From Peronospora farinosa (Eukaryota > Oomycota > Peronosporomycetes > Peronosporales > Peronosporaceae): a stretch of 64,000 nucleotides of DNA. A program made the translations under genes and the position numbers. Of this stretch, positions 19,468 through 29,996 are shown piece by piece. The DNA is taken from positions 142,436 through 206,435 of the forward strand of contig CANTFK010000107.1 of the NCBI GenBank assembly GCA_947646735.1. The letters are read 5' to 3'. Every line of letters starts with the position of its first letter. The stretch's first letter is position 1. The notes beneath the pieces were generated by a model. It was not told the DNA's origin, searched no databases, and worked only from the letters and a program-made list of their open reading frames with translations.

Positions 19468-20679
19468 ATGCCGATCGACATGACGGAGATCGACCTCTTG
19501 CTTGCCGATTGCCGTGAACTCCAACACCGTGGACTACTGACGCCCGATCAGCTTAAGGAGTATGAGACGTCTCTTGCCTCCGCCTCCACGTTACCTGAAA
19601 CCATCCGCGAGCGTGTATCGTCGCTATTGGTGCAAGACGCAGACGTGACCATCGAGCGTGTGCGACTGCGATGCAACAAGCAGGAACTGGAGTCGATGGG
19701 CAACTCGGAGCTGACTGCGGTGGCTGTAGGCGGCGCTTTAGGTGCGTTAAATGCCTGGCTCCGCCCAGCGCCCGCTTTGACATTGACCACGAAGCCGACG
19801 ACGCTGTGGGCCAGCGCATTTGACGGCGCCGTGGTCACTTTGAACACGGCCAAGCGAAAACGGCGTGTGCAGAAGCTGCAACTGCAACTGATAAGCGGAG
19901 ATGTGGCCACTTGTCGCCACGTAGTCCTCTGTATCAATGGCTTTATGACGCAGAGCGACGATCCGACGCGCAACTGGCGCGTGTGGACACAAGACAATCA
20001 ACAGGATGCTGCTGTCTTCGCCGTGCAGTGGGAGGCCGGCGATTCTGCCGCCTGGAACGAGTTTTGCTCGCACGTGAATGACAATCTCGCTAGCTCGTCG
20101 GTCTCATCCATGGTCGCGCAATTCGCAGACAACCCGTGGCACAGTGCTCAAGGCAAAGCAGAGCAGGTGGGCGTGTTGCTCGCGCATGTACTGGCCGAGC
20201 GTCCTGCAATACTGCGAGGCCGCAAAATCTCATTGTTCGGCCACTCATTGGGAGGTGCCGTGATCTATAGCACCTTTCAGGAGATGGCTAAGCTACGAGC
20301 GCAGAAGAAAGGGGACGGTCTGCCACTGATCACCAACGCCGTGAGTTTTGCCGGTGCGTTCATTCCTGACGCTAAGAAAGGCCTTGACAACATCTCTAGT
20401 GCCCTTGATCCAAACGGAGGCAAGTTCGTCAACGTCTTCTCATCTCGGGACGGAGTGCTGTCGAGACTCTTTTGGGCACTGCAACTGCCAGGACCAAGCG
20501 GCCTTGCTGCTGCTGGTTGCGAGTCGATCGCCTTTGCTGCTTCATCTGCTGCCAACTGCGTGAACGTCGAGGTGTCAGACTTGGTGATCCCGTGTGTGGA
20601 AAATCACTTTGGCCACAGCTACTCGCACTTCATGGACGTCATCAAGTCACGCGTGCTGCCACATCTCTTTCAGTCATAA
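19468..20679 (+). CDS. DUF726 / TMCO4-like alpha/beta hydrolase
   Basis: The protein has about 403 residues and no intron. An ATG at 19468 (MPIDMTEID) or at 19480 can serve as start; upstream in-frame codons lack an ATG. The N-terminal 70 residues are helical. A small Ala/Gly-rich hydrophobic stretch (AVGGALGALNAW) follows. The hydrolase part contains HVVLCINGFMTQ, the nucleophile elbow GHSLGG near residue 257, SFAGAFIP, and a C-terminal HFGHSYSHFMD with the probable catalytic His. This pattern is that of the DUF726 family (TMCO4 and fungal homologues), usually membrane-associated putative lipases or esterases with unknown substrate. The gene converges on the TPR gene with only 90 bp between stops. 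Confidence 0.85.
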   Translation: MPIDMTEIDLLLADCRELQHRGLLTPDQLKEYETSLASASTLPETIRERVSSLLVQDADVTIERVRLRCNKQELESMGNSELTAVAVGGALGALNAWLRPAPALTLTTKPTTLWASAFDGAVVTLNTAKRKRRVQKLQLQLISGDVATCRHVVLCINGFMTQSDDPTRNWRVWTQDNQQDAAVFAVQWEAGDSAAWNEFCSHVNDNLASSSVSSMVAQFADNPWHSAQGKAEQVGVLLAHVLAERPAILRGRKISLFGHSLGGAVIYSTFQEMAKLRAQKKGDGLPLITNAVSFAGAFIPDAKKGLDNISSALDPNGGKFVNVFSSRDGVLSRLFWALQLPGPSGLAAAGCESIAFAASSAANCVNVEVSDLVIPCVENHFGHSYSHFMDVIKSRVLPHLFQS

Positions 20680-20769
20680 AAAATCTAACTAGCACTTGAA
20701 TCCAACCAAAGAGATCTGCATTAACTTCCCTCTTTCTTTTTCTTCTTTTCTTCATTACCAATACTTTCT

Positions 20770-21363
20770 CTACTTGAACATATTGCCAAATGCAGTCTTC
20801 TCCTTGGCCTTGGCTTCGGCGTCGTACGCGCGTTTCTTGGCCTGCAGCACACGAATTTCACTGCGTACTGCCGCATCCTTGGGCTCCTCGTCCAGCAGCT
20901 CACTCAGCAGCTGATAAGCACGCTCGTATTGCATAAGTTGCACCATTGCTTGTGCCTTTCGAAAGCGTGCTTTACTGTGCTGTGGCTCGACATCCAACAC
21001 CTTGTCACAACAGCTCAACGCCTTGTCCGGCTGCGTCCCGAGCTTGATGTGGCACAGCGCCATGTTAGCCCACACAGCCACCTTTATAGCTTGAATCTGT
21101 ATATTTTCTTCCTTTGTAGCTGTTATGCCGGCTGTTCCTTGTGCGTATTGAGACATGGCATCGCCGGCCACGGATAACCCGTTCACGTATGCAAACACCT
21201 TGGCATATGATGTCAAGGCACGCTTAAACTCATTTTGTTTAACTAATAGGTTACCATGACGCTTGAGTAATTCTGCCTGCTGTACCTTTTCAGCTACGGA
21301 CAGTAGACCGAGACGTGGCTTCCATCCAACAAGCAATTCTTCGTCGCTTACGTCGATCGTCAT
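20770..21363 (-). CDS. TPR protein, FKBP-type co-chaperone-like
   Basis: This is a 197-residue protein from an ATG at 21363. Residues 25-165 form about three tetratricopeptide repeats: AELLKRHGNLLVKQNEFKRA, then VWANMALCHIKLG with KALSCCDKVLDVEP, then KARFRKAQAMVQL with ERAYQLLSELLDEEP. A basic helical tail (AKKRAYDAEAKAKEKTAFG) follows. The NxLVKxxxFxxAxxxYxxA and NxAxCxxKL style matches the TPR part of immunophilins and other Hsp90/Hsp70 co-chaperones. No isomerase domain is present. It is divergent from the carrier gene (175 bp between ATGs, a probable shared promoter) and convergent with the DUF726 gene. Confidence 0.85.
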   Translation of the reverse strand: MTIDVSDEELLVGWKPRLGLLSVAEKVQQAELLKRHGNLLVKQNEFKRALTSYAKVFAYVNGLSVAGDAMSQYAQGTAGITATKEENIQIQAIKVAVWANMALCHIKLGTQPDKALSCCDKVLDVEPQHSKARFRKAQAMVQLMQYERAYQLLSELLDEEPKDAAVRSEIRVLQAKKRAYDAEAKAKEKTAFGNMFK

Positions 21364-21538
21364 CGAAGTGGGCGAAAGTATCCAGCGTAACCTGGTTACA
21401 ATATCTTTTGGTGCAGAATTAACTTAATCAAATACATTTTATAATTTTTTTGTATCTTTTCATTGGTTAAAGTCATGACAAATACATTGTTTGGATTGGA
21501 TGTAATTTGCCAATTACTTAACGCGTCGGGGTGACACC

Positions 21539-22742
21539 ATGGACAGCGTAGTTACGACGTCGGAAGACGAATATACCGTAGATGACATTTCATGGGATGA
21601 AATTGACAAGCTCAAGTATTATATTGTCGGTCCTACTATTTTTCTCGGTGTACGTGCTGCCGTGTACCCGAGTAATTTGGTCAAGACGCGATTACAAGTC
21701 CAATCGAAGCACAAACCACTTTATTCAGGCACATTTAATGCATTTGCGACGATAATTCGACAAGAAGGAACTCGTGGACTATACAAAGGATTTGGAGCTA
21801 GTACAGCTAATGTAATTACAGGCAATCTCTATATTTCTGTCTATGAGAAATCACGTAAAGTTTTTAAGGATCATACGACGGTAGGGACTTCAGCAATTAC
21901 TATTGACTTGCTATAATATTAATGTGGTTATTGCTATTACTATTTTATGTGTGCTGCATTCATGTTTTGTTGTATTAGACGGGCGAAAAAGGAGCTAACT
22001 TTGTTGGAGGAGCTATTGCGTCCCTCGTCTCGCAGACAGTCGTGGTGCCGCTGGACATCGTGTCGCAGCGCATGATGCTTAGTGGCCAGGGACAAGATGT
22101 ACGCAAGACACGGGAGTCTACCAAAGGTTTTTTCACGGTGGCCAAGCAGGTGTTCCATACTGAAGGCATCCGAGGGTTCTATAGAGGATACGTGCCGTCC
22201 ATCGCGACGTACGCGCCGTCTTCCTCGATTTGGTGGGGATCATATGGACTTCTTGTGCCTGTGTACTATAAATTGATGAAGGAGTGGGCCACAGATCCGT
22301 TTTGGAAACAAGGTACGATGATGTGGTGTGCTACCGATATCTGAGACGGTTGACGGACGTGGTTGATGTGTTTTCTTTTGCCGTTGGTTGGTGGCAGTGT
22401 TGGCGCAGGGAATGAGCGGTGCAAGTGCAGGCATCATCACAGGAATTTTGACAAACCCTATGGACATTGTGAGAACAAAAGCACAGACCTATACACAGTA
22501 TGGTGCTAGGGATACTGTCAAGTATATTTTAAAGACCGACGGACCAATGGGCCTCATGACTGGTCTCTCTGCGGTACGTTGCAATGCTAGCTTGATGAAA
22601 GCGTTTACAAGGCTAACTTATATTACTTGTTTGTCTACAGCGATTATTGGCAATGGGTCCGTCGGGCATTCTCATGGTCACGTCATACGAGTTTATCAAG
22701 CGCGTGTGCCGGAAACCGCAAGCGCCCGATACAGCCGCATAA
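21539..22742 (+). CDS. Mitochondrial carrier (SLC25A44-like), four exons
   Basis: The exons are 21539-21880, 21979-22312, 22398-22573 and 22641-22742, with GT-AG introns of 98, 85 and 67 bp, giving 317 residues. Each of the three carrier repeats shows its signature: PSNLVKTRLQ (first, with Ser-Asn instead of x-D/E), PLDIVSQRMM (second) and PMDIVRTKAQ (third). GLYKGFGAS and GFYRGYVPS follow the matrix helices. The C-terminus is ARLLAMGPSGILMVTSYE. The layout fits SLC25A44-type inner-membrane carriers, which move branched-chain amino acids in animals; the substrate here is unproven. Introns were placed by reading frame and splice signals; exon 4 needs the frame CGA TTA TTG GCA. ATTGGTTAA lies 77 bp upstream. 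Confidence 0.88.
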
Positions 22743-22887
22743 CTCGTTGACTAAACAGTACTATCCATCTTGTTTTGTGACACAAGTCAATAGACAACAA
22801 CACCTTGAAACTGTCCTCATTAATAAAATATATTATTTTTGTGGTGATACAATCATGTAGTAGTACTGCATCAACGAGTACTACTTC

Positions 22888-22921
22888 GTAGTAGTAGTAG
22901 TAGTAGTAGTAGCAGTAGTAG
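22888..22921 (+). repeat. GTA trinucleotide microsatellite
   Basis: About ten tandem GTA units, slightly interrupted, lie between the carrier stop and the UPF2 start. They may vary between isolates. Confidence 0.85.
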
Positions 22922-22985
22922 TTGTAAGGCAAAACGATAAAATAATGTTTGATTGGTTAAAATAAAAGCATCTACGATTATTATA

Positions 22986-25900
22986 ATGTGTCCCATCAAA
23001 GAACAAGCGATGACCCAAGACGCCGACGCGCAGGTTCAAGCGCTGGCGCAACTCCACGATCTCCAGCGACATTACACTGCGCGTCAGTCTCTACGTACTG
23101 CCAATAGTGCTGTCAACGTCGCGTCTGTGCGTGCCCAGCTCTCCAGTCTAAAGCTCAAATCGGATATAAAACGGTCATCCGCATTTGTAAAAAAGTTGCG
23201 CGTGTTGTCCGAATGTAACGCGGACTCGTTGTTGCGCGAGGCAGCCGAGCTGAACCTTACACGCTATGTGAGTGAATGTGTTGCAGCGTTAGCTGATGCA
23301 CCACTTAAACTTGTGGATCTAGGAGCTGCTGTTAAAGTGGCATCATTGTTACATCAACGTTACGATGAATTTGCACCTGGAATCGTCCGTGCATTAGTCA
23401 GCAGCTTTGAAGCCTCTTACACTTCAGATGATAGGAACAAGATGCTTAAACGTCGTCTTACTCTTCGCTTATTAAGCGAACTCTATCTAGTTGGTGTCTT
23501 TGATGATGTCCAGGCTATTGCACAGATTATCCAGAGAGTGGCACGCCGAGAACAGCCAGCGATGAAGAAAAACAAAAGTACTATGTCTTCAAGTAGTACT
23601 ATCTCAGGAACCTCTTCTTCTTCTTCGTCACAGCAATTGGAAGTGCCATTGCTCGTGAGCTTTGCCAAATCAGTTGGTGTTGACTTTCTCGGTGTTCAGC
23701 CCAAGAAATACAAAGAAATGGAGAAATTACTGGAAAATAATCAAGAGTTTGTCAAATTTGTGAACAATCAGACGTCAGTAGTACCCAAAACTGTACAGAT
23801 TGAGTGTCTCAATTGCTATCTTGAAGCATACGAAAAGATCTGCAAGTTTTACTTGGCACAACATACAACGTTTCTGAAACTTGATGCAAGGAATGAAAAA
23901 GAAGAAGCCAATCGGGGAGAAGTGACGGACGAACATGTGCAAGAGCTTAAGAATGCCAAGCTCTTGTTTGAGAAGTTGCAGACGAGCGTCAATTCACTGG
24001 CGGATGCGCTAGATCGAGAAGTACCACCACTGCCAGAGGAGGAGAAGGATGATGGGTCTGGTAGTGGAAATATTCTCATCTGGGAAGGTGGAGATGGCGG
24101 AGGACGTGAAGTGAGTCGTGACGGACCATTTGATGATGAAGCCACACGCTCATTTTATCAAGATTTGCCGGATCTATTGGATTTAGTGCCTGCGGTAGTG
24201 TTAGGACTCACCGAGGCCGATGTTGCCGAATTGAAGAAGAAGAAAGAGGCTTGTGCAGACGAAGAGGCAGAAACAGAACATGAGTCGGAAGAAGAAATCG
24301 AGGCCAATGCAGATGACGACGAGAAAGAAGGTGGGGATGTTGATGATGCACTGGACAGTCAAGAGGCTGTTGCGCTTAAGGATCCCGTAGTTAGTAATGC
24401 AGACGAGGAGGAAAGCAAGGTGAGGGAAGGAACGGATAATGCGAGTACAAATGTCACTACTGCTTCTTCGAGTGGAGCAACCAACAGCTATCACCATCAA
24501 CTGGACGCATTTTTCGCTTCCCTTGAAGATTTGGTGAATCGAGATCGTTGCGATAAGGCGGCGGTCGAATTTTGCTACCGCAACTCAAAGGCAACAAGAA
24601 ACCGACTCGTGAAGGCCCTGTATGCTGTGCCGCGGACCCATCTAGAGCTCTTGGCTCACTATTCGCGCCTCGTAGCCACACTGCAGAGCGTACTAAAGGA
24701 AGATATTGGGGGAGAGCTTGTGAACATGCTCGTGGGCGAATTTCATGGTCTGATTAAACGGCGCAACCAGTTTCGTCTTGAATCAAAGATCAAAAACATC
24801 CGTTTTTTGGCAGAACTGGTGAAATTTCGGATCTGCCCACCGAATACAGGCTTTCGCTGTTTGCAAAAATGCTTCCAGGATTTCCAGGGGCATAACGTTC
24901 ACGTCGCCACTACCTTTCTCGAGAACTGTGGCCGATTCTTGTACTGCTCAAAACACACGCATGTGCGCACGGTGAACTGCCTAAATGTCATGATGAGGCT
25001 CAAGGCAGCTAAGCATTTGGATCCACAGCTGGAGACTCTTGTGGAGAACGCGTACTACATGTGTAGGCCTCCTGAGCGTGTGGAGCGTCAAGTGAAACAG
25101 TACGACCCAATGTACTTGTTCCTAATTAAGGTGCTGTATGAAGATCTTAACGGCTCAAACGTCAACAAGGTTGTGAAAACCCTTCGCCGGCTGCCATGGC
25201 AAGACAACAACACCTGTGCAATGGTCTTGAAAGCTTTGCTGAAGGTTACAAAAGGCAAGGTGATGCAGATGAAATGGATATGCGAGGTGGTGAAGGGTCT
25301 CTCCCGATATCATGATGAAGTGTTGGTGCTGCTTGTGGACGACGTGTTGGAGCATATTCGGTACGGATTGGAAATAAACGATTATCGCGATCACCAGCGT
25401 AGCCTGGGATATGTTAAGCTCTTAGGAGAGATTTACAACTGTGGTCTTGTGAGCATGAATGTGGTAGTGGAAACCCTGTATCTACTGATCAATCACTCGC
25501 ACGATTTGCTGACATTGACACAGTACAGCAGCGACAAAATCGCATCAGCTCAGTTATTGGAGATGAAGAAGCGTTTTCTGCTTGTCCCTGACATGCGGTA
25601 CGACCCTCGTGTACCAAGCGAAGTTGACGGCCCGAGTGAAGTGTTTCGCGTCCGTCTGGTCAGCGCCTTAATTGAGACCTGTAACGGCAGTGGAGCTTCA
25701 AGCGTGCCGATTAACAATGGTACTTTAAGCGAAAGAGGTATCTCTCGACCTCGCCTCGGGCGTTTCATGATCTTCTTTCAACGATATCTGTTCTCCAAGA
25801 CAGATGTGCCGATGGAAACCGATTTTGTCGTGTTCGATCTGTTCGACATGCTAGCTAGCAGTCTGAAAGACCATTTTAAAAGGTTTGATACGTGGGAGGC

Positions 25901-26816
25901 GGTTGATGAGGCCGTCCGAGAGATTCTTTGCGGCGATTTGGAAGAAGCTGAGCGTCGGCTGTCGAAGAAGAATGCGGCATTGCTGATGGCCACCAATGGC
26001 CTCGAGAGCGTAGCAGAGGAGGGACCAATGTCACAGCCAGCAGATGATGACGAAGAGTTTTTCGAAGATGAAGAGGACGATTCGGACGACGACGACGACG
26101 ATGATGATGAACATGAAGATGACTATCACGCTGAATGTGATGATGGTGATGAGGATGATGAAGACGATGACGATGACGATGACGACGAGGAGGAGGAGGA
26201 GGAAGAAGACGAAGACGAAGACGAAGAGGAGCACTTTATAATCCACGACCGCATTCAGAAAGGTGAGGACGATGACGAGTTTGAGAAGGCGTTCAAGTCG
26301 ATGATGCATGGGACCTCTGACACACGCAAGGCCTCGGCGAGAGTAAACGTAGACAAGATGGCTATCCCCACCGTAGTGAAGAGCTCGGCTGCTTTTACGC
26401 CCGCAGGCTCTCGTGGAGTAATGTCTCTTGACTCAAACGGGTCCTCCGATGGAGTGGTGTTCCGCATGCTCCGTCGCGGTAACAAAGGCAAAGTGGAGGC
26501 GCGCGCTTTAGTAGTGCCAGAAGAATCGTCTTTGGCTCAGCATAGCTACCGTCAGGAAAATGCTGGAAAGAAGGAACAGACCGAATTGAAGCGTCTTGTG
26601 CTGCAAAACATGGAGCGTGATGATTTTATGAGTGATGGACCTTCCAGTGAGGGCATTCCCAGTTTTGGTCCCGTTCCTCGCGCTAACGTGAACTACGGTA
26701 GTCAAGGAACAGGGCAGCAGGTCAGTGATGCTCGCATAGGATTTGGAGGTGGCAGTGAGTGGAACAACGCAGAGTTTGGACTTCGTCGGGGCAAAGGATA
26801 TCGTGGTGTGAAGTAG
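22986..26816 (+). CDS. UPF2: UPF2, nonsense-mediated mRNA decay factor
   Basis: This is an intronless gene of about 1,276 residues from the ATG at 22986 (MCPIKEQAM). A second Met is eight codons later. UPF2 links UPF3 at exon junctions with the helicase UPF1. Three MIF4G domains are readable: first about 60-350 (ECLNCYLEAYEKICKFYLAQ), second about 510-690 (FFASLEDLVNRDRCDKAAVE, ALYAVPRTHLELLAHY), third about 700-950 (QYDPMYLFLIKVLYEDLNGS, VKTLRRLPWQD). Acidic linkers follow, including a long Asp/Glu run at 26041-26235. The C-terminus has the UPF1-binding region (VVFRMLRRGNKGKVEARAL, TELKRLVLQNMERDD). The order and length agree with the family. ATTGGTTAA lies 34 bp before the start. Confidence 0.95.
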   Translation: MCPIKEQAMTQDADAQVQALAQLHDLQRHYTARQSLRTANSAVNVASVRAQLSSLKLKSDIKRSSAFVKKLRVLSECNADSLLREAAELNLTRYVSECVAALADAPLKLVDLGAAVKVASLLHQRYDEFAPGIVRALVSSFEASYTSDDRNKMLKRRLTLRLLSELYLVGVFDDVQAIAQIIQRVARREQPAMKKNKSTMSSSSTISGTSSSSSSQQLEVPLLVSFAKSVGVDFLGVQPKKYKEMEKLLENNQEFVKFVNNQTSVVPKTVQIECLNCYLEAYEKICKFYLAQHTTFLKLDARNEKEEANRGEVTDEHVQELKNAKLLFEKLQTSVNSLADALDREVPPLPEEEKDDGSGSGNILIWEGGDGGGREVSRDGPFDDEATRSFYQDLPDLLDLVPAVVLGLTEADVAELKKKKEACADEEAETEHESEEEIEANADDDEKEGGDVDDALDSQEAVALKDPVVSNADEEESKVREGTDNASTNVTTASSSGATNSYHHQLDAFFASLEDLVNRDRCDKAAVEFCYRNSKATRNRLVKALYAVPRTHLELLAHYSRLVATLQSVLKEDIGGELVNMLVGEFHGLIKRRNQFRLESKIKNIRFLAELVKFRICPPNTGFRCLQKCFQDFQGHNVHVATTFLENCGRFLYCSKHTHVRTVNCLNVMMRLKAAKHLDPQLETLVENAYYMCRPPERVERQVKQYDPMYLFLIKVLYEDLNGSNVNKVVKTLRRLPWQDNNTCAMVLKALLKVTKGKVMQMKWICEVVKGLSRYHDEVLVLLVDDVLEHIRYGLEINDYRDHQRSLGYVKLLGEIYNCGLVSMNVVVETLYLLINHSHDLLTLTQYSSDKIASAQLLEMKKRFLLVPDMRYDPRVPSEVDGPSEVFRVRLVSALIETCNGSGASSVPINNGTLSERGISRPRLGRFMIFFQRYLFSKTDVPMETDFVVFDLFDMLASSLKDHFKRFDTWEAVDEAVREILCGDLEEAERRLSKKNAALLMATNGLESVAEEGPMSQPADDDEEFFEDEEDDSDDDDDDDDEHEDDYHAECDDGDEDDEDDDDDDDDEEEEEEEDEDEDEEEHFIIHDRIQKGEDDDEFEKAFKSMMHGTSDTRKASARVNVDKMAIPTVVKSSAAFTPAGSRGVMSLDSNGSSDGVVFRMLRRGNKGKVEARALVVPEESSLAQHSYRQENAGKKEQTELKRLVLQNMERDDFMSDGPSSEGIPSFGPVPRANVNYGSQGTGQQVSDARIGFGGGSEWNNAEFGLRRGKGYRGVK

Positions 26817-27428
26817 GGACTATTTTTTGTCTGCAGCAGATGGACTGGAATTGGTGGATGCATAAGCGACCTTTTGGGTCTTACCAATAACGAGCGATAC
26901 GAGTTTGAAACAAGCACCTCACGCGTGGAAACTAGGAGTTACGACTTCGGCGAAATGGCGGAATTTCTGGAGTAAGAAAGTCAAAAAACCGGCGAAAGCT
27001 AGCACTTATGACTTACCATTCGAGGTTTCTACCATCTTATACGGACATGAGTAGTAGCAAGAAGAGCATAAGAACGAGCGTTGTGAATAACCTGTTCGAT
27101 GAGCGAGGAGGTATTCTTATTAGTATATAACTTTGGAAGGCAAAGGGACATAAGGATATTTGAAATGATGATTTGTTTTGCACGTGGAAGTCTCTTGATG
27201 TGGCAGTTATATAAGAATGATGGAAGAAGCGAGTCGTGTATATAAACTTAACATGTTTACAACAAGCTGCTTGAGAAATTCAAATGGTGTGCTTCATTAG
27301 TAAGCAGTTAACATCTATAGTGTAGCACAAGTGTCTCTTATCAACGATGGTAGATGGAAGCAAATCAACTGCTAGACGCCGCGAGTTACAAACAGTTCTT
27401 AGCACGCAGGAAGAGGCTTGCCACGCGT
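26817..27428. other. Intergenic, no gene seen
   Basis: This is the UPF2 3' flank and the region beyond the elicitin stop. The stretch is AT-rich, and no frame with recognisable content was found. Confidence 0.5.
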
Positions 27429-27833
27429 TTACCCCTCATAAGCATGCACACCAAAATGATCGTTCGTCTTGCATTTTGAATCAAAAGTGGAAGTCATTTC
27501 GAGGATGTTGACCTTCAAATTGGACGTAGGAATTAGCACCTTGCAGTCAACCGGGCCTAGTGCCTTGATTTTGTCAATGAGCATTACGCATTCCTTCGCA
27601 GCACACATTTCCTTGGTCTTTTTTTCCGATGGCAAACTCGTTGACGACATAAAGTTGTAATTCGTTTTCTTGGAGCACGTATCAAGGTTAACATCCGAGA
27701 GCATAGGCGACAGGATTAAATAGGATTTTTGAGTTTCTTCTGGCATGCAATCCATCTGACTGTAGGTCTTCTCGGCGTACACTGAAGAGATGATGGAAAG
27801 AGCGGCGACAGCAAACGTGAAGTACGTGTTCAT
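27429..27833 (-). CDS. Elicitin-like secreted protein
   Basis: The protein has 134 residues from the ATG at 27833; the frame is open upstream, but this Met begins a clear signal peptide (MNTYFTFAVAALSIISSVYA). The mature part, about 100 residues, has six cysteines in elicitin order: QMDC, LDTC, KEMC, KEC, PVDC and DSKC. It also has the Leu/Ser-rich segment after the first Cys (LILSPMLSDVN). Elicitins are small extracellular sterol-binding proteins of oomycetes that plants can recognise. There is only a short tail after the last Cys and no GPI or Thr/Ser-rich extension, so it resembles the short classes. The core promoter element lies just upstream. Confidence 0.9.
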   Translation of the reverse strand: MNTYFTFAVAALSIISSVYAEKTYSQMDCMPEETQKSYLILSPMLSDVNLDTCSKKTNYNFMSSTSLPSEKKTKEMCAAKECVMLIDKIKALGPVDCKVLIPTSNLKVNILEMTSTFDSKCKTNDHFGVHAYEG

Positions 27834-27880
27834 CTTGTGGGGTGAAGGAGAGTTTCTGAAGGAAGGAACTTGAGGAAGGC

Positions 27881-27896
27881 AAATTGCAGAATGAGC
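27881..27896 (-). promoter_or_regulatory. Oomycete initiator element of the elicitin gene
   Basis: The - strand reads GCTCATTCTGCAATTT, a perfect fit to the published oomycete consensus GCTCATTYYNCAWTTT that surrounds transcription starts. It ends 47 bp before the ATG at 27833, which is the usual distance. Confidence 0.85.
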
Positions 27897-28079
27897 ATTG
27901 TTCGAGACGAAGCTGGCAGACTCGAGGTACAAAAAGCGAAACTTTTAAAAAGCACGATGCTGCTGCAGCACTGGCCACGAGAAGGGAAAGAAAAATGAAG
28001 CAGTTGCACGTTCACGTCTGCAAGCATATCATCAACGGACAAAAGCGGGGGGAAAAGATCCCTAGTTTCGTTGTCTAAG

Positions 28080-29340
28080 CACTGGAAAACACCATTGGCA
28101 CAGTCTTTTCGTTCGGTTTCTGCCCTCTTTCAGTGCTGCAGACCGCCGTGCAGTGGAAACTGACCCCCACTCATCGCGAGTTTCATGCAGAAACGAGTGA
28201 GTGTATCCCTGAAACCAGATTTAGGATCAGAAGTCTGCAAGGAAGTAACGAGGTTCGTAAAAATACCGTGACACCTCGCTTCCAAGTCATTAGCAAATCT
28301 TAGAAGAGCAATAATGGCTGGCTCAGAACCGACACTAGTAAGACATGTTTTTCGAAAGCACTTGCATAGACAAACAGTGACTTAAAAATAATAATCAGAT
28401 CTTTAGAAATGTAAAGGGCACAGTCTCAGGGATCGCTTCGTTGTAAGGAAAACCATCTCGCTCTTTTCACTATATTTGCCCGTGTCAAAATGTTAGAAAC
28501 TTTTCCCGGTAACCGCTACACTAACTTCAAGCTTTCGATTGGTTAATCACTTCAAGTTTAAAAAACTGGAGGGATCCAGATCAGGTGTGTAATCTAGTGT
28601 AGTACCGGTATTATCTGATTCGAAGTCCCGCTGCATCCGACGAAATGAACGAAGTTTAGGACTCCAAACAACTAAAAGAGGACCAAATTGAGCCTTTAAA
28701 AGTAGTGTTTTCCCTTTAGTAACAGTTACAACAACACCCAATGTATTCTTATTCCTATCTTCGGCACAAAGTGCTGCGATTTTCGCTTGCAAGTACGCGA
28801 TCAGCTGTAAGATGATCTCTATTTGGAATTCGAACGGGATGGAGAATGATTGCTGAGATCATTGCATAATGAAGAACAAAATGATGGTCTTACTAAACAT
28901 GGCTACAATTGCACAAATTATCGAAAAATTTCATGATATTCTCAAGTTCATGATTGTTGTCTTATAGTACCATGATCGTACTGACGTAAATAGAGATAAT
29001 ACCAATTCCATATAAGTAGGGCAGAGTATCACGTAGATATCCGACAGATGGAACAAAGTCAAGTAAGACAAGTTTTGGCCACGTCGGTTCTGGAATTAAC
29101 CTTCGAGATGCGTAAATAGGAGGGCATGCGCAAGGCGCGGAGAGCTGAATTTACAGTGTTACGAGTTACCATTAAAATACGAGATGTCGATAAAACATTG
29201 CAGCTGTGTTCTTTACATTCGCACTTGCATTAAATTACACATCTGGTCTGTGACTTGTCTGTCGCAAGCACATTTATGTATGAATATATTTATGCATCAC
29301 CACCGGCCAGTATCTTTTCCTGGTCTGCTGTCCGCATTAT
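28080..29340. other. Intergenic with one unassigned ORF
   Basis: No gene is recognised. The - strand frame at 28792-28547 (81 codons, for example LGVVVTVTKGKTLLL and FGPLLVVWSPKLRSF) reads like protein and stays open further upstream, but it matches no family known to me. It may be a fragment of a decayed gene or transposon. Confidence 0.35.
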
Positions 29341-29668
29341 CGGTGGCCGCGCGAGATATATGCCCAAGACATGACCCCATCCTGGTCGGGTGGGGTAAAG
29401 CCCTCCCGGAAGGCTTAAGTTAGCTTGAGCTAGCTCGGTGCTAGCTCAGGCCTTTGACGGATGCTTTCGCGGCATCCGTTAGTTTTTGACGGTCCTCTTT
29501 CTCGACACACCTCTCTCTTGCTCCTCTCACCCCTAGCCGCCAGTCAAGCCGCCACGATGTACGCCGCCACGCTCGAAGTCCCGAAGTCTTGGCATCTCCG
29601 CTTAATTACGCTGGCGTAATCCTTTGTTCTCGGTGCAAGCAACAAGAGACCCTCCCAGGGTTAGACCT

Positions 29669-29996
29669 GTTGACAAGATAGACATCCAAGGGATTCAAGG
29701 AAGGAACCTACCGCTGGACATCGCCGTTGACTGGCCCCAGACTGTATTTCGTTCGTCTGTGTACACAGGATCGTGCAGCTTGGAAGGTCTTTAGCGCGGC
29801 GCTTATAGCGCGCGCTGCTTACTGGACCCTGGCGAGAGTAGAGACAGATGGAGAGAGTGAGAAATAATCCGACGCATGTAGAAGTTGAGCCACTTTGGTG
29901 GCAAGACGGCTCGGTAACGCGTTTACATACATACATTTACACATTACTATACACATTTTGTACTTATAATCATATTCAGCCCTTAACTATCTCCAC
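29669..29996 (+). repeat. Possible solo LTR
   Basis: The stretch starts TGTTGACAAG and ends CTATCTCCACA. TGGCGACAATAGTGAG follows at once, which looks like a primer-binding site (TGGCGAC). No coding element follows. The assignment is weak because no second copy is in the window. Confidence 0.22.

Noticed and set aside
24201..24500. Hydrophobic - strand frame opposite UPF2
   Set aside because: It is the complement of an acidic Asp/Glu linker, which always gives Leu/Phe/Val-rich antisense protein.
26031..26309. Membrane-like - strand frame (VVVIVIVIVFIILI)
   Set aside because: Antisense of the Asp/Glu run of UPF2; composition artefact.
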